A stretch of DNA of 37,324 bases from Methylococcaceae bacterium. GTDB lineage: Bacteria > Pseudomonadota > Gammaproteobacteria > Methylococcales > Methylomonadaceae. How positions within the stretch are numbered: the first letter of the stretch is position 1; the number at the start of each line of letters is the position of its first letter. Below are positions 24,492 through 33,478 of the stretch, in pieces. The stretch spans positions 1-37,324 of the forward strand of contig DAOUSN010000026.1 in the NCBI GenBank assembly GCA_030627205.1, read 5' to 3'. The notes beneath the pieces were generated by a model. That model saw nothing but the letters and a program-made list of their open reading frames with translations, searched no databases and was not told the DNA's origin. The translations under genes were made by a program, and so were the position numbers.

Positions 24492-26642
24492 TTAGAGTTT
24501 CCCGTAATATCCTTCTTTCAAGGCATCAAATAAATTTGCCGCTGAGTGCATTTCTCCATCATATTCAACTTCTTCATTGCCTTTCAATTCAACCTTAGAG
24601 CCATCTTCTAAGGTAAATTGATAGGTAGTATTTTCTAAATCGCTTTCTTTAACCAACACCCCTTGAAAAACCTCAGGGTTAAAACGAAATGTAGTACATC
24701 CCTTTAAACCTTTTTCATAAGCATATTGATAAATATTTTTAAAATCCTCATAAGGATAATCTGTCGGTATATTGGCTGTTTTAGAAATTGACGAGTCAAT
24801 CCATTTTTGTGCAGCCGCTTGAACATCTACATGTTGCTTAGGGCTTACATTATCAGCGGAAATAAAATAGTCAGGCAATTGTTGCGTAGGGTCTTCACTA
24901 TACGGCATAGCATCAGGATTAATTAATTTACGATAAGCAAGGAGTTCAAACGAATAAACATCAATTTTCTCCTTAGATTTTTTACCCTCACGAATCACAT
25001 TGCGTGAATAATGATGTGCAAAACTAGGTTCAATTCCATTACTGGCATTATTGGCGAGTGATAAAGAAATTGTGCCAGTCGGGGCAATGCTTGTCGCATG
25101 GGTAAAACGCGCGCCTGTTTCAATCAATTCAGCCACTAATTCAGGTTCTTCTTGAGCAATTTGTTGCATATAACGACTGTATTTAGCATGTAAAACTTTG
25201 CCCGCAATTTCATCACCAACTTTATAACCATCGTCTACCATTTCAGGGCGTTTGTGTAATATTTCAGGGGTCACGCTAAATATTTTTTCTAAAATTGGCG
25301 CAACCCCTTTTTCTTTAGCGAGTGCCAAACCTTCTTTCCAGCCTTCAATAGCTAAAACTTTAGTGACTTCATCAGTAAATTGAAGTGATTGTTCATCACC
25401 ATATTTCATTCCTAACATGGTTACAGTTGAACCTAAACCTAAATAGCCCATGCCATGACGGCGTTTAGAGATAATTTCTACACGTTGCTTTTCTAAAGGT
25501 AAACCGTTAATTTCCACCACATTATCCAGCATCCGTGTAAAAATACAAATTGCTTTACGATAAGTTACCCAATCAAAAGCAGCTTTTTCGGTAAATGGAT
25601 TCTCAACAAAACGAGTGAGGTTGATTGAGCCCAGAAGGCATGAGCCATAAGGGGGCAGAGCTTGCTCTCCGCAGGGATTAGTAGAACGTATATTTTCGCA
25701 AAACCAGTTGTTATTCATTTCATTGACTTTATCAATCAGAATAAAACCAGGTTCTGCATAATCATAAGTCGAGGACATGATAATGTCCCATAACCGTTGT
25801 GCGGGAATGGTTTTAATAATTCGACAAGCCACCAAGCCATCGGTATTATTAACATATTGAGATGTTTCAGGTAAATCACGCCAAACAATTTGTGTTATAT
25901 CATTTAAGTTTAAATTATCTTGTTTAACTTCTTTTTCGGTAACAGGAAATGATAACGGCCAATCAGCTTGATTTTTAACCGCTTCAATAAATTCGCTGGT
26001 AATTAAAAGGGAAAGGTTAAATTGACGCAAACGCCCATCCTCACGTTTTGCACGAATAAATTCTACAACATCAGGATGACAAATATCAAACGTTGCCATT
26101 TGAGCCCCGCGTCTGCCGCCTGCTGAAGAAACGGTAAAACACATTTTGTCGTAAATATCCATAAATGACAACGGCCCTGAAGTATACGCACCTGCTCCTG
26201 AAACATAGGCATTCTTAGGTCTGAGGGTTGAAAAACAATATCCCGTGCCACAACCAGCTTTTAACGTTAGCCCCGCTTCATGTACTTTATCAAGAATGTC
26301 ATCCATGCTGTCTTCTATAATTCCTGAGACGGTACAGTTGATCGTTGACGTTGCTGGCTTATGTTTTTCAGCCCCCGCATTGGAAATAATTCGTCCCGCA
26401 GGAATCGCCCCTTGACGTAATACCCATAAAAATTCTTGGTAATATTTTTTTTGTAAATCCTTGGTTTTTTCAACAGCAGATAGTGCTTTAGCAACGCGTT
26501 GATAGGTTGCATCAATATCCTTATCAACAGCACTGCCATCTTTAGTTTTTAAACGATATTTAGTTTCCCAAATATCAATAGAGGCATTCTGTAACGGAAT
26601 TTCGGTAACAGTACTATTAAAAGGGGATAACGATGTAGACAT
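24492..26642 (-). CDS. nrdJ: Adenosylcobalamin-dependent ribonucleotide reductase, NrdJa-like large chain
   Basis: A class II enzyme that makes deoxyribonucleotides using coenzyme B12, with or without oxygen. Visible: STINCTVSG with the first redox Cys, LKAGCGTGYCFSTLR, the block SAGGRRGAQMATFDICHPDV, the radical-site motif NPCGEQ (Asn322, Cys324, Glu326), and PTGTISL. 716 aa. The chain stops at FDALKEGYYGKL, with no C-terminal Cys-x-x-Cys tail of the kind that recycles the active-site disulfide. That length and ending fit the NrdJa half of the split NrdJa/NrdJb form described in Pseudomonas. No nrdJb lies next to it; der converges instead. No cobalamin riboswitch was recognised in the 138 bases upstream. 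Confidence 0.9.
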   Translation of the reverse strand: MSTSLSPFNSTVTEIPLQNASIDIWETKYRLKTKDGSAVDKDIDATYQRVAKALSAVEKTKDLQKKYYQEFLWVLRQGAIPAGRIISNAGAEKHKPATSTINCTVSGIIEDSMDDILDKVHEAGLTLKAGCGTGYCFSTLRPKNAYVSGAGAYTSGPLSFMDIYDKMCFTVSSAGGRRGAQMATFDICHPDVVEFIRAKREDGRLRQFNLSLLITSEFIEAVKNQADWPLSFPVTEKEVKQDNLNLNDITQIVWRDLPETSQYVNNTDGLVACRIIKTIPAQRLWDIIMSSTYDYAEPGFILIDKVNEMNNNWFCENIRSTNPCGEQALPPYGSCLLGSINLTRFVENPFTEKAAFDWVTYRKAICIFTRMLDNVVEINGLPLEKQRVEIISKRRHGMGYLGLGSTVTMLGMKYGDEQSLQFTDEVTKVLAIEGWKEGLALAKEKGVAPILEKIFSVTPEILHKRPEMVDDGYKVGDEIAGKVLHAKYSRYMQQIAQEEPELVAELIETGARFTHATSIAPTGTISLSLANNASNGIEPSFAHHYSRNVIREGKKSKEKIDVYSFELLAYRKLINPDAMPYSEDPTQQLPDYFISADNVSPKQHVDVQAAAQKWIDSSISKTANIPTDYPYEDFKNIYQYAYEKGLKGCTTFRFNPEVFQGVLVKESDLENTTYQFTLEDGSKVELKGNEEVEYDGEMHSAANLFDALKEGYYGKL

Positions 26643-26780
26643 TAATAATATTCCTGACTAATGTTTTAAATAAGATGGGGAATTCTACAGCAAGCTACAC
26701 CGCTTTGCATGTTATAAATATCACTTATTTATTAATAACTTACAGGAAATTATCTTCTAAATTCTCTATTTATCATGGAG

Positions 26781-27662
26781 TTACAGATTCAATTCTTTTT
26801 TCAAATAATGTAAAAAATCGCTTCCAATTTCTGGGTGTAATAGCGCGTATTCAACATTGGCAATTAAATAGCCTAACTTAGAACCGCAATCATAACGCTT
26901 CCCTTCAAATTTATAACTTAAAATATCCTCTTCTTGCAATAATTTAGCAATCGCATCAGTTAGCTGGATTTCTCCCCCTGCCCCTTTAGCTAAATTATCT
27001 AAATGCTTAAAAATGCTAGGAGTGAAAACATAACGACCAATAACTGCTAAATTGGAAGGTGCATTTTCAGGTTTGGGTTTTTCTACAATTGAAACTAAAT
27101 TACCAATAACATCATTTTGTGGGTTAATGGAAACAATCCCATATTTATCTGTTTCTTTCTTAGCAACGGGTTCTACTGCTAAAATACTAGCCTGTTGTTT
27201 GTTAAATAACTCAATTAATTGTTGAGTACAGCTTTTATTACCCTTATTTCTGACTAAATCATCGGCCAGTAATACCACAAAAGGTTCATTACCAATAATA
27301 GGTTTTGCACAATTCACCGCGTGACCTAATCCTAATGCCTCACTTTGACGAATAAAAACACATGAAACATGAGTGGGGAGAAGACTTTTTAATTCATTTA
27401 CCTGTTCAACTTTTCCCTTTTTCTCTAGCTCTGTTTCTAATTCATAGGCTTTATCAAAATGATCTTGAATGCAATGTTTATTACGCCCTGTAATAAAAAT
27501 TAGGGTTTCAATGCCCGCATCAATAGCTTCTTCTACCGCATATTGAATTAAGGGTTTATCAACAATAGAAAGCATTTCTTTCGGATTTGCTTTTGTTGCA
27601 GGTAAAAAACGCGTCCCTAGCCCTGCGACTGGAAAAACGGCTTTAGTTATTTTTTGTTGCAT
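26781..27662 (-). CDS. galU: UTP--glucose-1-phosphate uridylyltransferase
   Basis: Makes UDP-glucose for envelope polysaccharide, glycogen or sucrose synthesis. 293 aa. The nucleotidyltransferase signature GLGTRFLPATKANPKEML lies at the N-terminus. Also seen are VVLLADDLV (metal-binding Asp), SIVEKP, GRYVFTPSIF and FEGKRYDCGSKLGYL. Full length. It follows ftsK after 44 bases on the same strand and may share its transcript. Confidence 0.96.
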   Translation of the reverse strand: MQQKITKAVFPVAGLGTRFLPATKANPKEMLSIVDKPLIQYAVEEAIDAGIETLIFITGRNKHCIQDHFDKAYELETELEKKGKVEQVNELKSLLPTHVSCVFIRQSEALGLGHAVNCAKPIIGNEPFVVLLADDLVRNKGNKSCTQQLIELFNKQQASILAVEPVAKKETDKYGIVSINPQNDVIGNLVSIVEKPKPENAPSNLAVIGRYVFTPSIFKHLDNLAKGAGGEIQLTDAIAKLLQEEDILSYKFEGKRYDCGSKLGYLIANVEYALLHPEIGSDFLHYLKKELNL

Positions 27663-27706
27663 TTATTGTCCTATAAATCTAATCAGTTTTTATTTTATTA
27701 AGAAGG

Positions 27707-29947
27707 TTATTCTTCTAATGCAGGAGCTAAAACAGTCCGCTTACCATTATGTTCAGGCGCACTAATTATCCCTGCAGCCTCCATATCATCAATCATTCGT
27801 GCAGCACGGTTATAGCCTACTTTTAAACGCCTTTGAACGCTAGAGATAGAAGCTTTACGACTGTCAATTACAAAAGCAACCGCCTCATCATATAAAACAT
27901 CCGTTTCAGATGTTGATGATTCTATTTCCATTTTATCTAAACCAGGAATGAGTTCTTTAGACTCTTCTAAAATAGTGGTTAAATAATCTATGGGAGCGGT
28001 GGTTTTTAAAAAATTTACCACTCTATGAACTTCATCATCACTAACAAATGCGCCATGTGCGCGTGTAGGTATACTCGTTCCTGGAGGTAAATACAGCATA
28101 TCCCCATTTCCTAATAAACTTTCTGCACCACTTTGATCAAGAATAGTGCGAGAATCTATCTTTGATGAAACTTGAAAAGAAATACGTGTCGGAACATTAG
28201 CTTTAATTAAACCTGTTAACACATCAACCGAAGGACGTTGTGTTGCTAGAATTAAGTGAATGCCAGCAGCACGTGCTTTTTGGGCAAGGCGTGCAATTAA
28301 TTCTTCAACTTTCTTCCCTACTATCATCATCATATCAGCAAGTTCATCAATTACAATCACGATACTTGGTAACATTTCTAATGGAGAAGCCATCTGTTCT
28401 TCATCAATAGCTAGGTCAGGTTGGAATAAAGGATCAAGAATTGGATGCCCTTGTGCTATTGATTTTTCAATTTGATGATTAAAGCCTTGTAAATTTCTCA
28501 CCCCTAATTTAGACATTAATTTATAACGCCGCTCCATTTCCGCAACTGCCCAACGTAACGCGTTACTGGCTTCTTTCATATCCGTAACTACAGGGGTTAA
28601 TAAATGGGGAATATCTTCATAAACAGAGAGTTCAAGCATTTTGGGATCAATCATAATCAGTCGTACTTTTTTCGGACTTGATTTAAATAGCAAACTTAAA
28701 ATCATCGTATTAATAGCTACAGACTTTCCTGAACCAGTTGTTCCTGCTACTAATAAATGCGGCATTTTCCCCAAATCTGCCATAAGAGGTTTTCCCGCAA
28801 TATCTTTACCTAATATCAATGTTAACGGTGATTTTTCATTGGCAAACTCCTTTGATTTAATTAAGTCACGAAAGGAAACCATTTCTCGTTCTTTATTAGG
28901 AATTTCCAAACCTATGACAGGTTTTCCTTGAATAATATCAACGACTCGAACACGAGATACAGATAAACCTCGCGCTAAATCTTTAGTTAAACCACTAATA
29001 CGGCTAACTTTTATCCCTGGTGCAAGCAATAATTCAAACCGTGTAATTACAGGGCCTGGAAATTTATCAACAACTTTAACTGAGACATTAAAATCATTTA
29101 AAACACTCTCAACCAAATCGGCAATAGTGTCTAATTCTGATTTTGAATAACCTTTAACTATTTTTTTATGTTTTATTAATAAAGACACGCCAGGTAAAGC
29201 TGGGTGATAAACAGGTATTTTTTTTTCAAATAAATCAGATGCTTCTTTACTTTTATTCTTATTTTTAGGTTTAGATTCAGATTCAGATTCAGGTTTAGAT
29301 TCATTATTAACCATTGACCTAGCATAAAAATCCGAGCTCGATTCTATGTTAACTTTAACATCTAATTTATTAGTGATATAGTAAAATATTATGTTGATTC
29401 CTTTACAGGTGTATTTACCAATAAGATCCATAATTGAAAACCAAGATGGACCACTAAAGATAGTAATCCCTAAAAAAAAAATACCTAAAATAAACCGTGA
29501 CGCATAGCCATCACTGAAAATAAAAAGTATACTATCACCTGCTATTTGACCTAAAATTCCACCACGACCGTGAGGAAAATCAATGGCTAAAGGTGGGATG
29601 TATAAATAAAAAATAGCAGAACCTGCAAGAATAGTTGCCGACAAACCCATCATTGAAAATATTTTATTTAGCTTAGTACGTTGTTGTTTTCTTTTATAGG
29701 CTAAATAGCCATTCCATGCAAATATAATCGGAAATAAAAACCCCATAAAGCCAAATAAACTTAAAGTAATATCAGCAATCCACGCTCCTGTCGCACCAAG
29801 CATATTGTTAATTTTAGGCGAACCATTACTTAATGTCCAAGCACTGTCATTACTATCAAAGGTAAATAAAATAATTAATAATAAAATGGCTGAAATAAAC
29901 AATAGCCCTGATAAAAAAAATTGTCCGTTATTAGAGTTTTTACCCAT
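27707..29947 (-). CDS. ftsK: DNA translocase FtsK
   Basis: A septal DNA pump that resolves chromosome dimers with XerCD. 746 aa: about four N-terminal membrane helices (residues 10-180), then a short linker rich in Ser, Glu, Lys and Asn ([18 protein letters not shown]). The motor follows, with Walker A GTTGSGKS (402-409) and Walker [14 protein letters not shown]. The C-terminal gamma winged helix starts [23 protein letters not shown] and would read KOPS sites. The linker is far shorter than in E. coli FtsK, as in many other bacteria. ATG 29947 precedes the hydrophobic region directly. Confidence 0.96.
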   Translation of the reverse strand: MGKNSNNGQFFLSGLLFISAILLLIILFTFDSNDSAWTLSNGSPKINNMLGATGAWIADITLSLFGFMGFLFPIIFAWNGYLAYKRKQQRTKLNKIFSMMGLSATILAGSAIFYLYIPPLAIDFPHGRGGILGQIAGDSILFIFSDGYASRFILGIFFLGITIFSGPSWFSIMDLIGKYTCKGINIIFYYITNKLDVKVNIESSSDFYARSMVNNESKPESESESKPKNKNKSKEASDLFEKKIPVYHPALPGVSLLIKHKKIVKGYSKSELDTIADLVESVLNDFNVSVKVVDKFPGPVITRFELLLAPGIKVSRISGLTKDLARGLSVSRVRVVDIIQGKPVIGLEIPNKEREMVSFRDLIKSKEFANEKSPLTLILGKDIAGKPLMADLGKMPHLLVAGTTGSGKSVAINTMILSLLFKSSPKKVRLIMIDPKMLELSVYEDIPHLLTPVVTDMKEASNALRWAVAEMERRYKLMSKLGVRNLQGFNHQIEKSIAQGHPILDPLFQPDLAIDEEQMASPLEMLPSIVIVIDELADMMMIVGKKVEELIARLAQKARAAGIHLILATQRPSVDVLTGLIKANVPTRISFQVSSKIDSRTILDQSGAESLLGNGDMLYLPPGTSIPTRAHGAFVSDDEVHRVVNFLKTTAPIDYLTTILEESKELIPGLDKMEIESSTSETDVLYDEAVAFVIDSRKASISSVQRRLKVGYNRAARMIDDMEAAGIISAPEHNGKRTVLAPALEE

Positions 29948-30083
29948 TATAAAAATAGTCTCAAATTAAGCTAAATCATTCATCATTATAAACGATATTG
30001 TTAATTTTTATCCAAAGCTCTACCTTGTCTTAGTCGTAGCGTAGTGGAAGCATTCAATAATGTGTTAAAATTTTAATTTTATC

Positions 30084-30100
30084 GATGTTGTTACAACATC
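30084..30100. promoter_or_regulatory. Perfect 17-nt palindrome upstream of pfp
   Basis: GATGTTGT-T-ACAACATC is a perfect 8-bp inverted repeat around one base, 32 bases before the pfp ATG. The position and symmetry fit an operator for a dimeric regulator. No known regulator could be assigned to it. Confidence 0.45.
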
Positions 30101-30132
30101 TTAGTTTTTAATTCCATTAGTGAATATATATT

Positions 30133-31362
30133 ATGAATAAACCTAAAAAAGTAGCAATTTTAACCGCAGGAGGATTAGCTCCTTGCCTTAACTCAGCCGT
30201 TGGAAGTTTAATCGAACGTTACTCTGAAATTGACCCAAGTATTGAAATAATTTGCTATCACAGTGGTTACAAAGGTCTATTACTGGGGGATTACTATTCT
30301 GTTACGCCTGAAATTCGGGCTAATGCAGATCGATTACAAAAAATTGGGGGCTCAAGTATTGGTAATAGTCGCGTTAAATTAACCAATATTAAAGATTGTG
30401 TAAACCGGGGCTTAGTCAAAGAAGGTGAAGACCCTCAAAAAGTCGCTGCAGATCAATTAATTAAAGATGGAGTTGATGTCTTACATACCATTGGTGGGGA
30501 TGATACTAATATCTCTGCGGCTAATTTATCCGAGTTCTTAGCTAAAAATAATTATGGACTCACGGTTATAGGTTTACCTAAAACGGTTGATAATGATGTT
30601 CATCCTATCAAGCAATCTTTAGGCGCTTGGACTGCGGCTGAACAAGGGGCTAAATATTTTCAAAATGTGGTTGATGAAAATAATTCTAACCCTCGTATGT
30701 TAATTATTCATGAGGTAATGGGGCGTAATTGTGGCTGGTTAACCGCGGCGACTACACAGGCTTATCGTAAATTACTTGATAAAACAGAGTGGTTGCCTGA
30801 ATTAGGTTTAAGCCGCAAAGCCTTTGACGTTCATGCGGTTTTTATTCCAGAAATGGCACTAGATCTTACCGCAGAAGTAAAACGATTACGGGAAGTGATG
30901 GATGAAGTCGATTGTGTTAATATTTTTGTTTCAGAAGGCGCAGGCGTTGATGCTATTATCGCTGAAATGGAAGCGAAAAACCAAGAAGTTCCTCGTGATG
31001 CCTTTGGTCATATTAAGTTAGATGCGATAAATCCTGGTAAATGGTTTGGGGAACAGTTTGCTGAAATGATTGGCGCAGAAAAAACTTTAATTCAAAAATC
31101 AGGTTATTTTGCCCGTGCAGCAGCGGCTAACACAGAAGATATGCGTTTAATTAAATCCTGTGCTGATTTAGCCGTTGAATGCGCTATCCGTCGTGAACCG
31201 GGGGTTATTGGTCATGATGATGAGCAAAATAATATATTACGAGCCATTGAGTTTCCACGGATCAAAGGCGGCAAACCTTTTGATATAGAGAGTGATTGGT
31301 TTATACAAATTTTAGCGGAAATAGGGCAAACTAAAGGCGCATTAGTTAAATTAGCACACTAA
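30133..31362 (+). CDS. pfp: Pyrophosphate-dependent 6-phosphofructokinase
   Basis: Interconverts fructose 6-phosphate and fructose 1,6-bisphosphate reversibly with PPi/Pi; in methanotrophs this enzyme serves the ribulose-monophosphate cycle and glycolysis. 409 aa. The phosphate-donor loop reads GGDDT (121-125), the second Asp being the usual mark of PPi use, where ATP enzymes have GGDGS. The catalytic block LPKTVDNDV and MGRNCGWLTA are present. Its own promoter region includes a palindrome. No ATP-dependent pfk lies nearby. The assignment to PPi rests on that residue and family resemblance. Confidence 0.92.
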   Translation: MNKPKKVAILTAGGLAPCLNSAVGSLIERYSEIDPSIEIICYHSGYKGLLLGDYYSVTPEIRANADRLQKIGGSSIGNSRVKLTNIKDCVNRGLVKEGEDPQKVAADQLIKDGVDVLHTIGGDDTNISAANLSEFLAKNNYGLTVIGLPKTVDNDVHPIKQSLGAWTAAEQGAKYFQNVVDENNSNPRMLIIHEVMGRNCGWLTAATTQAYRKLLDKTEWLPELGLSRKAFDVHAVFIPEMALDLTAEVKRLREVMDEVDCVNIFVSEGAGVDAIIAEMEAKNQEVPRDAFGHIKLDAINPGKWFGEQFAEMIGAEKTLIQKSGYFARAAAANTEDMRLIKSCADLAVECAIRREPGVIGHDDEQNNILRAIEFPRIKGGKPFDIESDWFIQILAEIGQTKGALVKLAH

Positions 31363-31377
31363 TATTTTGTCAATTGA

Positions 31378-31410
31378 GTTATCTTTTTATAATAACCGTA
31401 AAAAGGTAAC
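31378..31410 (+). terminator. Stem-loop after pfp
   Basis: GTTATCTTTTT (31378-31388) pairs with AAAAAGGTAAC (31400-31410) through one G-T pair over an 11-nt loop, 15 bases after the pfp stop. A modest T-rich stretch follows. Probable but weak terminator between pfp and the cyclophilin gene. Confidence 0.4.
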
Positions 31411-31444
31411 TTAGTTCCTAATTTTAATAATAAAGCAAATTTTC

Positions 31445-32356
31445 ATGAATAAACTTTTCTTAAAAGTATTTTTAGGGCTATTACTTACCACATCATCTTT
31501 ACTTGTTGCAAGTCCTTTTGTAGATATTGAAACTAATCACGGTACTTTTACTCTTGAATTAAATCCTAATGCCGCTCCGATTACGGTGGCTAATTTTTTG
31601 ACTTATGTAGATAGCAACTTTTACGATAATACTTTATTTCATCGGGTTATTGATGGTTTTATGGTTCAAGGAGGCGGATTTAACCCTGATTTAGTGCTGA
31701 AAGAAACCCTTGCCCCTATTGCTTTAGAATCAAATAATGGATTGCTGAATCAACGAGGGACTGTGGCAATGGCAAGAACTAATGATCCCAATTCAGCCAC
31801 TACTCAATTCTTTATTAATAGTGTCGATAATAGTTTTTTAAATTATACGGAAACGAATCCCGGTTATACAGTCTTTGGATCAGTAGTTGCTGGACTAGAG
31901 GTTATTGATAGTATCAGTGCAACTGAAACAGGAACACAAGATAGACCTGTTGATGCGATCATTATTAATACCGTTCGCCGTAGAGAAGCCCAGCTTACTT
32001 TTAAGGGATTAGCGGCTACCTATAAAGTAGGAGATACTATTAATATTTCTGTTGAAGAATCAGGAATTATTCGGGAAAATCGCTTGGATTTATGGGCAGC
32101 TATTTTGTTACCGAATGGACAATTTTTATACATTATCGAAGAAGGTAATAATTTCTCTTCAATCCCAGCCGTTTTTAAATCTGCAGTAAGTACGGAGATT
32201 ATTAGTCATTCAATCTTAAACTTTACTATCCCTACTGGGCTTGCAGGGTATTACACCTTATTTGCAATATTTAATGAAACTAATAAAAATATTGATGATT
32301 TATTCCATTCATTACGCTCAAATATTGCTCAATCAGAAACAGACTTAACTGAATAA
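31445..32356 (+). CDS. Periplasmic cyclophilin-type peptidyl-prolyl isomerase with an extra C-terminal domain
   Basis: Catalyses cis-trans isomerisation at proline. A Sec signal peptide ends at about residue 22 (LLVAS). The cyclophilin domain fills about 23-178, with FHRVIDGFMVQGG, AMARTNDPNSATTQFFIN and YTVFGSVVAGLEVIDSI. About 120 further residues follow, starting LTFKGLAATYKVGDTINISV and including LDLWAAILLPNGQFLYI and GLAGYYTLFAIFNE. These are beta-rich and not part of cyclophilin; they look like a separate exported domain. 303 aa, against about 190 for PpiA. Substrate unknown. Confidence 0.88.
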   Translation: MNKLFLKVFLGLLLTTSSLLVASPFVDIETNHGTFTLELNPNAAPITVANFLTYVDSNFYDNTLFHRVIDGFMVQGGGFNPDLVLKETLAPIALESNNGLLNQRGTVAMARTNDPNSATTQFFINSVDNSFLNYTETNPGYTVFGSVVAGLEVIDSISATETGTQDRPVDAIIINTVRRREAQLTFKGLAATYKVGDTINISVEESGIIRENRLDLWAAILLPNGQFLYIIEEGNNFSSIPAVFKSAVSTEIISHSILNFTIPTGLAGYYTLFAIFNETNKNIDDLFHSLRSNIAQSETDLTE

Positions 32357-32357
32357 T

Positions 32358-32374
32358 ATTTCTTAGAAAGAAAT
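32358..32374 (+). terminator. Small stem-loop after the cyclophilin gene
   Basis: ATTTCTT (32358-32364) and AAGAAAT (32368-32374) form a 7-bp stem with a 3-nt loop directly after the stop codon, followed by a T-rich stretch within about 15 bases. AT-rich and short, so only a tentative terminator. Confidence 0.3.
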
Positions 32375-32422
32375 TTCGCTAATTTTTATCACTAGATAAT
32401 ATGTTGTATAATCTTCAAACAA

Positions 32423-32455
32423 TTGTTTACTATTTTTATTAATTTAAGTTGACAA
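32423..32455. promoter_or_regulatory. Candidate BirA operator (biotin box) upstream of bioB
   Basis: TTGTTTAC (32423-32430) and GTTGACAA (32448-32455) are imperfect inverted half-sites 17 bases apart. This matches the known BirA box TTGTAAACC-N14/15-GGTTTACAA in half-site core and spacing: 6 of 9 positions on the left and 7 of 9 on the right. It lies 36 bases before the bioB ATG. The right half also overlaps a TTGACA (32449-32454) that looks like a -35 element, although no good -10 follows at the right distance. Confidence 0.5.
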
Positions 32456-32491
32456 ATTTTCTGTTAATCTTTGTTTGGAGATTCCCCTACA

Positions 32492-33475
32492 ATGTCTGTA
32501 ACACTTGATACCAAGGCAACTAATCTACGTCATGATTGGTCTTTAGAAGAGGTAAAAGCTTTATTTGCTTTGCCTTTTAATGATTTATTATTCAAATCCC
32601 AGAGTATTCATAGAAATAATTTTGATCCCAATCAAGTTCAAATAAGTAGTTTGTTGAGTATTAAAACAGGGGCATGTTCCGAGGATTGTGGTTACTGCCC
32701 TCAAAGTGCGCGTTATGATTCAGATTTAAAACCCGAAGCATTAATGCCTATTGATGAGGTTTTAAAGGCGGCAAAACGTGCGAAAGATCAAGGCGCATCA
32801 CGGTTTTGTATGGGGGCTGCTTGGCGACAACCAAAAGATAAAGATGTTGATCGTGTGGTTGAAATGGTACAAGGAGTTAAAGCGTTGGGCATGGAAACTT
32901 GCGTAACTTTAGGCATGTTGACTGATAAGCAAACCCAAACTTTAAAAGAAGGCGGTTTAGATTATTACAATCATAATTTAGATACTTCAGAAGATTATTA
33001 TTCTGAAGTAATTACCACCCGTACTTATCAAGATCGTTTAGATACTTTAGAACGGGTACGGGATGCAGGGATTAATGTTTGTTGTGGTGGGATTGTTGGA
33101 ATGGGAGAATCAGATAAGGATAGAGCAAATTTATTAATTGAACTGGCTAATCTACCTAACCATCCTGAAAGTGTACCGATTAATATGTTGGTGCAAGTAG
33201 AAGGCACGCCATTAATGGGAACAGATAGCTTAGATTCCTTAACCTTTATTCGTACCATCGCCGTTACCCGTATTTTAATGCCACAATCACGAGTACGGTT
33301 ATCAGCTGGACGTAAAGAAATGTCAGATGAAATGCAAGCTTTATGTTTTTTTGCAGGGGCTAATTCTATTTTTTATGGTGATAAATTATTAACTACAGAT
33401 AACCCCATGACGAATCATGATAAAGCCTTATTTGAACGTTTAGGTTTACACTCAGGTGGATCTAGTTACGTTTAA
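32492..33475 (+). CDS. bioB: Biotin synthase
   Basis: A radical-SAM enzyme inserting sulfur into dethiobiotin. The [4Fe-4S] motif CSEDCGYC gives Cys62, Cys66 and Cys69. [11 protein letters not shown] and the later RLSAGRKEM (with the Arg that holds the second cluster) are intact. ATG 32492 is preferred over the upstream in-frame TTG at 32471: GGAG at 32475-32478 serves it, and the protein (327 aa) then begins like its relatives. Followed by bioF after 3 bases; both are expected to answer to BirA. Confidence 0.96.
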   Translation: MSVTLDTKATNLRHDWSLEEVKALFALPFNDLLFKSQSIHRNNFDPNQVQISSLLSIKTGACSEDCGYCPQSARYDSDLKPEALMPIDEVLKAAKRAKDQGASRFCMGAAWRQPKDKDVDRVVEMVQGVKALGMETCVTLGMLTDKQTQTLKEGGLDYYNHNLDTSEDYYSEVITTRTYQDRLDTLERVRDAGINVCCGGIVGMGESDKDRANLLIELANLPNHPESVPINMLVQVEGTPLMGTDSLDSLTFIRTIAVTRILMPQSRVRLSAGRKEMSDEMQALCFFAGANSIFYGDKLLTTDNPMTNHDKALFERLGLHSGGSSYV

Positions 33476-33478
33476 AAT

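Noticed and set aside
26643..26780. A cobalamin riboswitch or NrdR boxes upstream of nrdJ.
   Set aside because: The 138 bases contain no recognisable B12-box and no pair of NrdR-type palindromes.
30032..30050. A short word (TAGCGTAGT) shared by the region before ftsK/pfp and the region near 6762, as a dispersed repeat.
   Set aside because: Only about nine bases are shared, too few to claim a repeat family.
32471..32491. A TTG start for bioB at 32471.
   Set aside because: It would use up the GGAG that serves ATG 32492, and relatives begin close to the ATG position.
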